NCBI GenBank assembly: GCA_046330455.1
Contig: JAXLSU010000003.1
Coordinates: 255,519-319,518, forward strand
From: CAVQXR01 sp046330455
GTDB lineage: Bacteria > Actinomycetota > Thermoleophilia > Gaiellales > Gaiellaceae
Length of the DNA: 64,000 bases
Direction of reading: 5' to 3'
The notes under the pieces are model-generated. The model had not been told where the DNA came from. It ran no database searches and saw nothing but the letters and a program-made list of their open reading frames with translations. Within the stretch, counting starts at the first letter, position 1; every line of letters starts with the position of its first letter. Below are positions 42,164-49,908 of the stretch, one piece after another. The position numbers and the translations under genes are program-made.

Positions 42164-42730
42164 TCAGGACGGGTCGGTCAGCGACTGCCGCACCGAGGCG
42201 ACGTCGGCGAGCTTCGAGAACCCGTCGGCCTGCGCCGCGAGCGTCGCCTCGTGGACGACGGCGTGCGGGAGCACTCCGCCGCTCGGCCCGTCCAGATCCC
42301 GCGTCGCCGTCCCGTCGGTCAGGAAGACGACGTCGAGGCCGCGCGCGGCCGCCTCGCGCGCCGTCGTGTCGCAGCACATGTGCGTCATGAATCCGCCGAT
42401 GATCAGCGTCCTCGTCCCGAGCTTCCCGAGCTCCTCGTCGAGCGTCGTACCGTCGAAGGATCCGGGCAGGTGCTTGACGACGACGGGCTCACCGTCGGCA
42501 GGCGCGACCGCCTCCATCGTCTCGACCGCGGCCGTTCCCGTCGCGAAGACCTCCGACGCGGCGTCCTCGTGGTGCTGGACGTGGATCACGGGCACGCCGG
42601 CATCCCGTGCGGCGGACAGAAGCCCGCTGAGGCGGTCGAGCACGGCGTTGCCGTCGGGTATGCGGAGCGGGCTCTCGGGCGAGAAGTACTCGCGCTGGAC
42701 GTCGATCAGAAGCAGCGTCGGGGTATCCAT
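42164..42730 (-). CDS. Isochorismatase-family cysteine hydrolase
   Basis: About 188 residues. The triad is visible: Asp in LLLIDVQREYF (about residue 9), Lys in VVKHLPGSFDGT, and Cys in GFMTHMCCDTTAREA (about residue 118). Family members hydrolyse amides or vinyl ethers such as nicotinamide, N-carbamoyl sarcosine and isochorismate. The substrate cannot be read here. ATG 42730 is supported by TATCGT ending 7 bases upstream on this strand. It converges on hisIE with 7 bases between stops. Confidence 0.85.
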   Translation of the reverse strand: MDTPTLLLIDVQREYFSPESPLRIPDGNAVLDRLSGLLSAARDAGVPVIHVQHHEDAASEVFATGTAAVETMEAVAPADGEPVVVKHLPGSFDGTTLDEELGKLGTRTLIIGGFMTHMCCDTTAREAAARGLDVVFLTDGTATRDLDGPSGGVLPHAVVHEATLAAQADGFSKLADVASVRQSLTDPS

Positions 42731-42737
42731 GATACGC

Positions 42738-42743
42738 ACGATA
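42738..42743 (-). promoter_or_regulatory. -10 hexamer for the isochorismatase-like gene
   Basis: TATCGT on the minus strand, 7 bases before ATG 42730. The surrounding GGTATCCATGATACGCACG (from 42722) carries repeated GATAC/GTATC elements. Confidence 0.45.
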
Positions 42744-42756
42744 CCAGCGCGCCATC

Positions 42757-42762
42757 TAGCCT
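42757..42762 (+). promoter_or_regulatory. -10 hexamer for the 77-residue ORF
   Basis: TAGCCT, 6 bases before ATG 42769. AGGAGC fills the gap, but it lies only one base from the ATG, too close to act as a usual ribosome-binding site. Confidence 0.4.
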
Positions 42763-42768
42763 AGGAGC

Positions 42769-43002
42769 ATGGGTAAGGGCTACGCAGAAGGCTCCGCGAT
42801 CGAGGAGCGCCTCGCCGAGCTCGAACGCCGGGAGCGCGGCGGGGACGCAGACGAGGTCACAGCACGTCCGGCGGTGTACGGATCAACCCCGGAACGTCCC
42901 GAGCGGCATTTCATCGGCTGGCTCGGCGACGTCGATCCGGACGAGCTGTTCGCGACCGGTGGCGCCTGGGGCCTCTCGGTCGTGCGCCGGCGCGCCGATT
43001 GA
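42769..43002 (+). CDS. Small protein of unknown function
   Basis: 77 residues, highly charged. The N-terminal half is a predicted helix (EGSAIEERLAELERRERGGD) and the second half contains HFIGWLGDVDPDELFATGG. I do not recognise it. The start is supported by the leaderless -10. It is divergent from the isochorismatase-like gene and 70 bases before a diguanylate cyclase. Confidence 0.55.
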   Translation: MGKGYAEGSAIEERLAELERRERGGDADEVTARPAVYGSTPERPERHFIGWLGDVDPDELFATGGAWGLSVVRRRAD

Positions 43003-43072
43003 TCGCTCGCGACGCGGCTGCCGATCGGGCCGGGCGCTCAACTCTGCATCCCGTCGGCCGACTCCTCTCGAG

Positions 43073-44173
43073 GTGTTTCGCAAACGCGAGGAAATCCCCG
43101 GCGTCGCGTCCGAGGCCGTCCGCACCGAGCCCGCGGCCATGGAGGCGCTCGACACGGTCGCGGCGATCCTGCGTGCGCTCGCCCGGGTGCCGTCTTCGCG
43201 CCACGGGGCGGCGGGCGAGCTCGAGGCATGGGCCAGGCACGTGCTGGTGCTCGCGCCGCCACCGCGCGGCCGTGGGTGGCGCAACGACCGCGACTGGAGA
43301 GGCCTGCAGCAGCACGTCGTCTCGCACATTCGCGAGGAGAGCGTCGGAGTCGGCCGGACGATCGGTGATCTCCAGGATGCGCTCTGGGCCGTGATCGAAG
43401 GCATGAGCCGGGTCGTCGCTGCCGATGCCGCCGAGGACGCCCGAGCGGCCGAGTGCCTCGCCCGGCTCCGTGGAGCGCCCGGAGCGCCTGTCGAGGAGAT
43501 GAAGCAGACGGTGCTGGACGCCGTCGAGCAGCTCGGCTCACTCGTCGAGACGAAGACGGCCCGGCACCAGGCGATCGCCCGCGAGCTCGGAGAGCGAGTC
43601 GACGTCCTACGGGTCGAGCTCGATGCCGCACGGCGGGAGGCCGAGCTCGATGGGCTGACCAAGCTGGCGAACCGCGTGACGCTCAACCGTGAGCTCTCGA
43701 GGGCGTTGCAGCTCCACGTGCTCACCGGCGAGCCGTACGCGCTCGTGATGGTCGACATCGACGGGTTCAAGGCCGTCAACGACCGCTTCGGGCATCTGGC
43801 CGGCGACGAGGCGCTGCGCTCGATCGCGGACGCGCTCGCGCTGAGCTTTCCGCGCCGGGCGGACCTCGTCTGCCGGTACGGCGGGGACGAGTTCGCGATC
43901 GTGCTCCGCGACACGTCGCTCGGGGACGCCGAGCGACTCGCCGCTCGCAGCCTGGAGGCGGTGCGCGGGCTGAGCATGGACGGGTTCGAGGAACTCGCGC
44001 TCACGGTGAGCGTGGGCGTCGCAGCCCCAGGGGCCTCGGACAGCTCGGCCGGCTGGATCGAGCTGGCCGACCGAGCGCTGTACGCCGCGAAGGCCGGCGG
44101 GCGGGATCGCGTTGCGATCGCGCCGGACATTACCGGGCCGGAGGACGCGGCCACCGACCTCCGGGCCGCCTGA
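43073..44173 (+). CDS. Soluble diguanylate cyclase (GGDEF)
   Basis: 366 residues and no membrane helix. The N-terminal 200 residues are helical and unassigned, ending in a coiled coil (about 145-195: LGERVDVLRVELDAARREAE). The GGDEF domain follows, starting DGLTKLANRVTLNREL, with DIDGFKAVNDRFGH for metal and base binding. The active site RYGGDEFAIVL is intact, and RRAD five residues upstream makes the inhibitory site. GTG 43073 is a choice by domain boundary; no clear promoter is seen. It should be a second cyclic-di-GMP source with feedback control. Confidence 0.85.
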   Translation: MFRKREEIPGVASEAVRTEPAAMEALDTVAAILRALARVPSSRHGAAGELEAWARHVLVLAPPPRGRGWRNDRDWRGLQQHVVSHIREESVGVGRTIGDLQDALWAVIEGMSRVVAADAAEDARAAECLARLRGAPGAPVEEMKQTVLDAVEQLGSLVETKTARHQAIARELGERVDVLRVELDAARREAELDGLTKLANRVTLNRELSRALQLHVLTGEPYALVMVDIDGFKAVNDRFGHLAGDEALRSIADALALSFPRRADLVCRYGGDEFAIVLRDTSLGDAERLAARSLEAVRGLSMDGFEELALTVSVGVAAPGASDSSAGWIELADRALYAAKAGGRDRVAIAPDITGPEDAATDLRAA

Positions 44174-44204
44174 CGCTGCGCGTGCACGCCGGCCGCGCCG
44201 GGGC

Positions 44205-44210
44205 TATCCT
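44205..44210 (+). promoter_or_regulatory. -10 hexamer for the 57-residue membrane protein
   Basis: TATCCT, 6 bases before GTG 44217. Confidence 0.45.
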
Positions 44211-44216
44211 CCAACG

Positions 44217-44390
44217 GTGATCGCTGCGCTGATCGGGTTCGGGCTCGGCTGGTTCGCGCGGGCGCTGTGGGAGAGGCGCCGGGGTGGAGCACAGGAGCTG
44301 ACCGGGGAGCCGACCCGCGCGGAGCCGGAGATCCCTCCGGCCGCGGCGTTCGCCCAGGGCCCTGTCGCCCGGGCCGGCGAGGGCAACTAG
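44217..44390 (+). CDS. 57-residue single-pass membrane protein
   Basis: Short ORF starting at GTG. The first 17 residues are one hydrophobic helix (IAALIGFGLGWFARALW), then a basic ERRRGG stop-transfer and a Pro/Glu/Ala tail. The -10 hexamer 6 bases upstream supports real expression. It lies 13 bases before the sulfite-oxidase-like gene and may be cotranscribed with it. Function unknown. Confidence 0.55.
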   Translation: MIAALIGFGLGWFARALWERRRGGAQELTGEPTRAEPEIPPAAAFAQGPVARAGEGN

Positions 44391-44403
44391 CACGTCCCGT
44401 ACG

Positions 44404-45468
44404 GTGGCGCAGGCGCCGGCCGACTTCAGCCTCGCCGAGCTCGACCTCGCGGGACGCAACCACGCGTTCCTGCTCGAGGCGCTCGACTACCCGGTGACGC
44501 CGCTCGGCCTGCACTACCTGCTGAATCATTTCGACGTACCGCGCGTCGACCCGGACACGTTCCGCCTCCGGATCGACGGTCTCGTCGAGCGGACGCTGGC
44601 GCTCGACCTGGATCGGCTACGGGCGCTGCCACGGGAGTCCCGGACGGTGACGATGGAGTGTGCCGGAAACGGCCGGGCGGCCCTGGTTCCGCGTCCCCGT
44701 ACCCAGGCGTGGGTGCTCGGCGCGGTCGGGACGTCGACGTGGACGGGAACGCGCCTTGCCCCGCTGCTCGAGGCCGCCGGGGTCGCGAAGGAGGCGGTGG
44801 ACGTCGTCTTCACCGGGCTCGATCGCGGCATCGAGGGCGACATCGAGCAGGACTACGCGCGGAGCCTGCCGGTCGGCGAGGCGCTCTGCGGGGACGCCCT
44901 GCTCGCCTGGGAGCTCGACGGCGTGCCGCTCCCGCCGCAGCACGGGTTTCCGCTCCGGCTGATCGTCCCGGGCTGGTACGGGATGGCGAGCGTGAAGTGG
45001 CTGACGCGGATCACCGTCGTTCCCGAGCCGTTCCGGGGCTACTACCAGGTACAGGCCTACTGCGCGCGCCAGCGTCCCGATGAGCCGGGTGAGCCGCTGA
45101 CGCGGATCCTGCCGCGGGCGCTCATGATCCCACCCGGGATCGCCGAGTTCCCGAGCCGGTGTCGCTTCGTCGACCGCGGCCCGTGCCGCCTCCGGGGGCG
45201 CGCGTGGTCGGGCTTCGGTCCGATCGACCGTGTGGAGGTGAGCCTGGACGGGGGCTCCACCTGGGAGGAGGCCCACCTCCAGCGCGACCTCGAGGACGGC
45301 GCCTGGTGTGCCTGGAGCCTCGACTGGGAGGCGTCCCGCCCCGGTGAGGTCGTCCTGTGCTGCCGGGCCCGGGACGTCACCGGGCGACAGCAGCCGCTCG
45401 AGCAGTCCTGGAACCTCGGCGGGTACGCGAACAACGCCGTTCAGCGTGTAGCCGTCACCGTCCGCTGA
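44404..45468 (+). CDS. Sulfite-oxidase-like molybdenum oxidoreductase
   Basis: 354 residues. The molybdopterin domain (about 40-220) includes VTMECAGNGRAAL, whose Cys (about residue 84) is the molybdenum ligand, and WYGMASVKWLTRI. The C-terminal third (about 240-354) is the Ig-like dimerisation domain with GFGPIDRVEVSLDGG. No signal peptide and no heme domain are visible, so it should be cytosolic, unlike many sulfite dehydrogenases. The electron acceptor and substrate are not known; sulfite is only the family's best-studied substrate. Confidence 0.87.
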   Translation: MAQAPADFSLAELDLAGRNHAFLLEALDYPVTPLGLHYLLNHFDVPRVDPDTFRLRIDGLVERTLALDLDRLRALPRESRTVTMECAGNGRAALVPRPRTQAWVLGAVGTSTWTGTRLAPLLEAAGVAKEAVDVVFTGLDRGIEGDIEQDYARSLPVGEALCGDALLAWELDGVPLPPQHGFPLRLIVPGWYGMASVKWLTRITVVPEPFRGYYQVQAYCARQRPDEPGEPLTRILPRALMIPPGIAEFPSRCRFVDRGPCRLRGRAWSGFGPIDRVEVSLDGGSTWEEAHLQRDLEDGAWCAWSLDWEASRPGEVVLCCRARDVTGRQQPLEQSWNLGGYANNAVQRVAVTVR

Positions 45469-45501
45469 GCTGCGGGCTACCGCCGTTCGCCCGCGACGGA
45501 G

Positions 45502-46109
45502 TCAGGCTGCGGGTGACTGCGCGGGCCTCGCGCCGTCGGCGAGCTCCCGGAACGCGAGCCGTGCAAGCCGCCTGCGGACGTCGAGCGGGGCAAGCTCGAA
45601 GGAGAGCCCCCAGGTACCGCCACCGTAGGCGTGAACGACCCTGGCGGTCGTCGAGATGGTCTCTCCGCCGGGCACGGGAATCGCGATCTGCACGCGGTCG
45701 TCGACCTGGAGCTCATGGGGCGATGTGACGCGGATGCCCCCTTCGCTCACCTCCACGAGCGTTCCCGCGAGCGGCGCCGCAGCCCCGACCGGCCGCAGCT
45801 CGACCTCGATCGCGTGGGCGGCCCGCGGCGTGTCCCGGCGCTCACGGCCGGCCGAGCGGCCGAGGAGGCGTACCTGCAGCAGCGGCCGGCCGGGCCGAGC
45901 GCCGCGACGACTGCCGAGAACCACTCGATACCACGGCCCGAGACCACCCCGATGTCGAGGGGCTGTGCCGGGTCGGGAATCACCTGACCGCCGCCCTCGG
46001 CGAGCGGCGCGCGGAGCGTGAGGCTGTCGCCGTCGTGCTCGACGACGCGCGAGACGAGCTCCCCGTAGCCGGGGACGCGAAGATGAACGAGGCCGTTGAT
46101 CGGTTGCAT
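45502..46109 (-). pseudogene. YcgR-like PilZ-domain protein with one frameshift
   Basis: Two open frames join into one protein of about 202 residues. The first (from ATG 46109) gives the N-terminal domain MQPINGLVHLRVPGYGELV to about WFSAVVAALGPAG. The second resumes with RPLLQVRLLGRSAGRERR and runs through a PilZ domain with RRDTPR and VEVSEGGIRV to 45502. The frames join by adding one base near 45890, inside GGCCGGCC. PilZ proteins bind cyclic-di-GMP. The Asp of the D/NxSxxG motif is Glu here. Either a sequencing deletion or a true frameshift explains it. Confidence 0.75.
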
Positions 46110-46204
46110 CGGGATGCCCTGCCTGCCGGTTGGTGCTGCACGGGTCCATGTCGGCAGGGAGCTCTGGCACCTTGAGCCTGTGATTCACGGGCAAGCGGTA
46201 TCCG

Positions 46205-46224
46205 TCGGAGCGGCATTGCTCCGA
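46205..46224 (-). terminator. Hairpin after the DEAD-box helicase
   Basis: TCGGAGC-GGCATT-GCTCCGA, a 7-bp stem with a 6-base loop, about 40 bases after the helicase stop. No T-tract, so a weak terminator candidate. Confidence 0.35.
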
Positions 46225-46263
46225 GAGGACGGCGGCGGTCGCCGGACGGTGCGAGACGCCGCG

Positions 46264-47466
46264 TTAGGGCTTGCGGCGGCGCACGCCGGTCGGTCGGCCC
46301 CAGCGGGAGTTCCGGCCGCGCCCCGAGTAGACGAGGCGGGGTGGCGCCAGCTGCATCCCGCTGCTCTCGAACTGCTCGCCGTGACCGAGCCGCGCCGCGA
46401 CCCGGCTGACCTCGTCCTGCTGATCGGGCAGGACGAACGTGATGCCGGTGCCGGAGCGTCCCGCCCGGCCCGTCCGGCCCACACGGTGGACGTAGTCCTT
46501 GTGTTCGGCAGGCGGATCGAAGTTGATCACGTGGCTGATCTGGTCGAGATCGAGGCCGCGGGCGGCGACGTCCGTTGCCACGAGCGTCGACACCGATCCC
46601 TTCTCGAACCGTGCGAGCGCCTTCTCGCGGGCGGCCTGGGTCTTGTCGCCGTGCATTGCCGTCGCCTTGATGCCGTGGCGCTCGAGCTTGCGCACGAGAC
46701 GGTCGGCGCCGCGCTTCGTCCGGACGAAGACGAGCGTCCGTCCCTGCTCCTCGTTCAGCAGGCCGACCAGCCTGTCCACCTTGTTGTCGGGCGTCACCGG
46801 CACGAACCGGTGCTCGACCTCGCCGCGCTCGCGGGAGACGGGCAGCTCGGCCTCGTGGGTGCACGGGTTGTGGGTGTAGGCGTGGGCGATTCGCCCGACC
46901 TCCCCGTCGAGAGTCGCCGAGAAGAACATGGTCTGGCGGTCGCGGGGGAGGCGGCGGACGATCCGATCGACCTGGGGCTGGAAGCCCATGTCGAGCATCC
47001 TGTCGGCCTCGTCGAGGACGAGTATCTGGACCCTGCCGAGATCGACGAGCTTCCGGCTCGCGAGATCCTCCAGCCGGCCGGGAGTCGCGACGAGGACATG
47101 GGCTCCCCGCGCGGTCTTGGCCTGTGGCGCGACCGCGACACCACCGTATGCGGAGGCGACCCGGAGATCCTTGGCGCGGGCGAGCGGGGTCAGGTCCTCG
47201 GTGACCTGCACCGCCAGCTCGCGCGTCGGAACGAGGATGAGCGCAACGGGCGTCGCGGCGTTGCGGTTCACGCGCTCGACGATCGGAAGGCCGAACGCGA
47301 GCGTCTTGCCCGATCCGGTCGGCGACTTCGCGAGGACGTCTCGGCCGTCGAGGGCGTCGGGAACGACGAGGCTCTGGATCGTGAACGGGGCCTCGATGGA
47401 ACGTGCTGCAAGCGCGTCGACGACGGGCGCAGACACGCCGAGCTGGCGGAACGATCTCTGGGACAT
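46264..47466 (-). CDS. DEAD-box RNA helicase, RhlE-like
   Basis: 400 residues with all the core motifs in order: Q motif (APFTIQ), SPTGSGKT, PTRELA, VLDEADRMLD, SATL, ATDVAARGLD and HRVGRTGRAG. The C-terminus is short and basic (GRNSRWGRPTGVRRRKP), probably RNA-binding. It should unwind RNA during ribosome assembly or decay. It has a ribosome-binding site AAGAGGAG before ATG 47466, unlike the leaderless genes, and a long structured leader upstream. Confidence 0.92.
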   Translation of the reverse strand: MSQRSFRQLGVSAPVVDALAARSIEAPFTIQSLVVPDALDGRDVLAKSPTGSGKTLAFGLPIVERVNRNAATPVALILVPTRELAVQVTEDLTPLARAKDLRVASAYGGVAVAPQAKTARGAHVLVATPGRLEDLASRKLVDLGRVQILVLDEADRMLDMGFQPQVDRIVRRLPRDRQTMFFSATLDGEVGRIAHAYTHNPCTHEAELPVSRERGEVEHRFVPVTPDNKVDRLVGLLNEEQGRTLVFVRTKRGADRLVRKLERHGIKATAMHGDKTQAAREKALARFEKGSVSTLVATDVAARGLDLDQISHVINFDPPAEHKDYVHRVGRTGRAGRSGTGITFVLPDQQDEVSRVAARLGHGEQFESSGMQLAPPRLVYSGRGRNSRWGRPTGVRRRKP

Positions 47467-47801
47467 GTTCTCTGACTCCTCTTACTACGCGGCCGCACGG
47501 CGGCCCTGGTTTCGAGATTCGCCTTGCCCGAAACCGCCGTAGGAGGAGACGAGAAGAAAAACCTCACCGGGCGGCAGACTCGCAGCCCGTGCACCTACGG
47601 TAGCAGACGGCGCCGGCCGGACCTCCCCCGGGCGGGGGACTCAAGGTTCTCTCGCCCGGTGCCGATACACAAAGGTTCGGCCCGCGCGCTTCGAGGCGAG
47701 AAGGCGGGATAACCGCACCTCCGGACGGGCGCTGTCTCGACCGACGTCGCGGCTCCCGCCGGCGAGACTCCTCCACGTTCTCGCTGACGAAGGAGCAATC
47801 G
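47467..47801. other. 335-base divergent gap with a structured leader
   Basis: Lies between the DEAD-box helicase (-) and the FAD oxidase (+). No gene is seen. On the minus strand it holds a hairpin GGTTTCG-N14-CGAAACC (47508-47535) about 40 bases before the helicase start and TAGTAAGAGGAG as a ribosome-binding region. TACCGT at about 47590 could be a -10, giving a leader of about 120 bases. AAGGAG (47790-47795) serves the plus-strand gene. Long leaders are usual for cold-induced helicases. Confidence 0.45.
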
Positions 47802-49184
47802 ATGCTGACGAAAGAGAGAGGCCTGGCGGAGATCGCCGAGCTCGACGCGCGAGTCGCCGGTGCGGTCGTGCGTCCCGGTGACGCGGGCTGGGATGCGGCG
47901 CGGCGGGCATGGAACCTGGCCGTCGACCAACGGCCCGAGGCCGTGGTGTTCCCTGCGGACGCGGCCGACGTGGTCGCCGTCGTCGAGCTTGCACGGGCGG
48001 CAGGCCTCGGCGTGGCGGCCCAGGGCACGGGGCACGGCGCCGCGGCGCGTGGATCCGTGGAGGGCACGATCCTGCTGAACATGGCGTGCCTGAAGGGCGT
48101 GGAGATCGACCCCGTCGCGCGCACGGCGCGCGTCGAGGCCGGCGTGGTCTGGGGCGACGTCTCCGTGGCTGCGGCGGAGCACGGCCTCGCGGGTCTCGCG
48201 GGCTCGGCTCGCGACGTCGGTGTGGTCGGCTACACGCTCGGTGGGGGCCTCGGCTGGCTCGCCCGGCGCCATGGTCTCGCCGCGAACAGCGTGCGGGCGA
48301 TCGAGGTCGTCACGGCCGACGGAGAGGAGCGCCGCGTCGACGCCGGCACCGACACCGAGCTCTTCTGGGCTCTCCGGGGTGGTGGTGGGAGCTTCGCCGT
48401 CGTGACGGCGCTCGAGCTCGACCTCTTTCCGGTCTCGGAGCTGTACGCCGGCGTGATCTGGTGGCCGTTCGATCGTGCCGAGGAGGTTCTCGCCCGGTAC
48501 CTCGATTGGGCGGAGACCGTACCCGACGAGCTGACCTCCCTCGTGCGCGTCCTCCACCTGCCACCGCTTCCGTTCCTGCCTGAGGAGATTCGCGGGAAGT
48601 CCTTCGCCGTCGTCGAGGGCGCGTTTCTCGGGTCGCAGGCAGAGGGCGCGCGGCTGCTGCGGCCGCTGCGCGAGCTCGGTGGGGCTGCGATGGACACGTT
48701 CGCGATGATCCCGCCGACGGCGCTCGGCGACCTGCATCAGGATCCGCCGGAGCCCGTTCCCGGAGTCGGAAACGGGATGGTGCTCGGTGCGCTGCCGCCG
48801 GAGGCCGTTCCGGCGCTCGTGGGCGCTGCCGGGCCGGGAACGCCCGTGCTCTCGGTCGAGCTTCGCCATCTCGGTGGAGCCCTCGCAGCGTCGAAGCCAG
48901 GGCACGGTGCGCTCGCAGCGATCGACGGCCGGTTCGCGATGTACGCCGTCGGGATCGCTCCGAGCCCCGCTGCCGCCGCCGCGGTCGAGATGCAGCTGGA
49001 CAGGATCACGTGGGTGCTCGAGCCATGGGCGACCGGGAGCGCGTTCCTGAACTTCTCGGAGCGTCCCGGTGCGGCCCGCGCGACGTTCGCGGCAGACACC
49101 TACGGGCGGCTCGCGCGCGTCAGGGCCGAGTACGACCCGGATGGCCTGATCCGGGCGAACCACCCGATCGAGCCCGCGAGCTGA
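47802..49184 (+). CDS. FAD-dependent oxidase, berberine-bridge type
   Basis: 460 residues. The FAD-binding PCMH-type domain (about 40-210) has VVFPADAADVVAVVELARAAG, AAQGTGHGAAARG, GYTLGGGLGWLARRHGLAAN and WALRGGGGSFAVVTALELDL. The His of GTGHG fits the site used for covalent FAD attachment. The C-terminal BBE motif is VRAEYDPDGLIRANHPI. Such enzymes oxidise sugars or secondary metabolites with oxygen. The start has AAGGAG 7 bases upstream. A strong hairpin follows the gene. Confidence 0.87.
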   Translation: MLTKERGLAEIAELDARVAGAVVRPGDAGWDAARRAWNLAVDQRPEAVVFPADAADVVAVVELARAAGLGVAAQGTGHGAAARGSVEGTILLNMACLKGVEIDPVARTARVEAGVVWGDVSVAAAEHGLAGLAGSARDVGVVGYTLGGGLGWLARRHGLAANSVRAIEVVTADGEERRVDAGTDTELFWALRGGGGSFAVVTALELDLFPVSELYAGVIWWPFDRAEEVLARYLDWAETVPDELTSLVRVLHLPPLPFLPEEIRGKSFAVVEGAFLGSQAEGARLLRPLRELGGAAMDTFAMIPPTALGDLHQDPPEPVPGVGNGMVLGALPPEAVPALVGAAGPGTPVLSVELRHLGGALAASKPGHGALAAIDGRFAMYAVGIAPSPAAAAAVEMQLDRITWVLEPWATGSAFLNFSERPGAARATFAADTYGRLARVRAEYDPDGLIRANHPIEPAS

Positions 49185-49205
49185 CGCGGCAGGAAGGCGT
49201 GAACG

Positions 49206-49235
49206 GCGGCCGGACGCCTGCGGGCGTCCGGCCGC
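49206..49235 (+). terminator. 13-bp perfect hairpin after the FAD oxidase
   Basis: GCGGCCGGACGCC-TGCG-GGCGTCCGGCCGC, perfect 13-bp stem with a 4-base loop, 21 bases after the stop. No T-tract follows, as is common in high-GC actinobacteria. Confidence 0.65.
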
Positions 49236-49287
49236 ACCCGCGTCCGCTGGAGCGGCGAGTCGACGTTCCTTCGGGCTCACCCGCGGA

Positions 49288-49314
49288 CAACCCCCTATGC
49301 GCGATCGGGGGTTG
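49288..49314 (+). promoter_or_regulatory. Inverted repeat upstream of the flavodoxin
   Basis: CAACCCCC-N11-GGGGGTTG lies 63 bases before the flavodoxin ATG. It may be an operator or a second terminator for the upstream gene. Confidence 0.4.
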
Positions 49315-49376
49315 CCCGGATGCGGCGGAGAGGGCGCGGTGGGAGCATGGTGGCGTACCGGAGCCAAGGAGGAGCA

Positions 49377-49889
49377 ATGAAGGCTGTCGTCGTCTTCGAG
49401 TCGCTGTACGGCAACACACATGCGGTCGCCGATGCGGTCGCCGACGGTCTGCGTCAGGGCGCGGAGGTCGAGGTCGTCCCGGTCACTGACGCGGCCCCGC
49501 AGATGGTCGCAGGGGTCGACCTGCTCGTCGTCGGCGGGCCGACGCACGTTCACGGCCTGTCCTCGAATCTCTCCCGGAAGGGAGCCGCCGACGGCGCCCG
49601 GAAGAAGGGGCATCCGGAGCCGGACGTGCATGGTCCGGCCCTGCGGACGTGGTTCGACGGGCTCGAGAAGGCGCCGGACGGCCGTGCCGCGGCCTTCGAC
49701 ACCCGGGCCGGCGGACCGAAGCTCCTCACGGGCTCCGCGGCCGGTGGGATCTCGCGGCGTCTGCGCCATCACGGCTACGAGGTCGTCGGCGAGGAGAGCT
49801 TCGTCGTCGAGGACATGGAGGGCCCGCTGCGCCACGGCGAGCTCGAGCGTGCGAGGGAGTGGGGACGGGGGTTAGCCGCGAAGATCTGA
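49377..49889 (+). CDS. Flavodoxin-family protein
   Basis: 170 residues. The FMN phosphate loop is VVFESLYGNTHAVADAVADG (residues 4-23). VGGPTHVHGLSSNLSRKGA (about 57-75) surrounds the isoalloxazine ring, and AAFDTRAGGPKLLTGSAAGG completes the fold. An insert of about 25 residues (KKGHPEPDVHGPALRTWFD) distinguishes it from short electron-transfer flavodoxins, so it may be a flavodoxin-like oxidoreductase. AGGAGG 5 bases before ATG 49377 fixes the start. It lies after an unlinked oxidase gene and is probably a separate unit. Confidence 0.85.
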   Translation: MKAVVVFESLYGNTHAVADAVADGLRQGAEVEVVPVTDAAPQMVAGVDLLVVGGPTHVHGLSSNLSRKGAADGARKKGHPEPDVHGPALRTWFDGLEKAPDGRAAAFDTRAGGPKLLTGSAAGGISRRLRHHGYEVVGEESFVVEDMEGPLRHGELERAREWGRGLAAKI

Positions 49890-49908
49890 GCCCGCGCGGA
49901 GGCCCGAG

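Noticed and set aside
49206..49235. 13-bp hairpin as an operator of the flavodoxin
   Set aside because: It lies 21 bases after a stop codon and 140 bases before the flavodoxin, so a terminator of the upstream gene is more likely.
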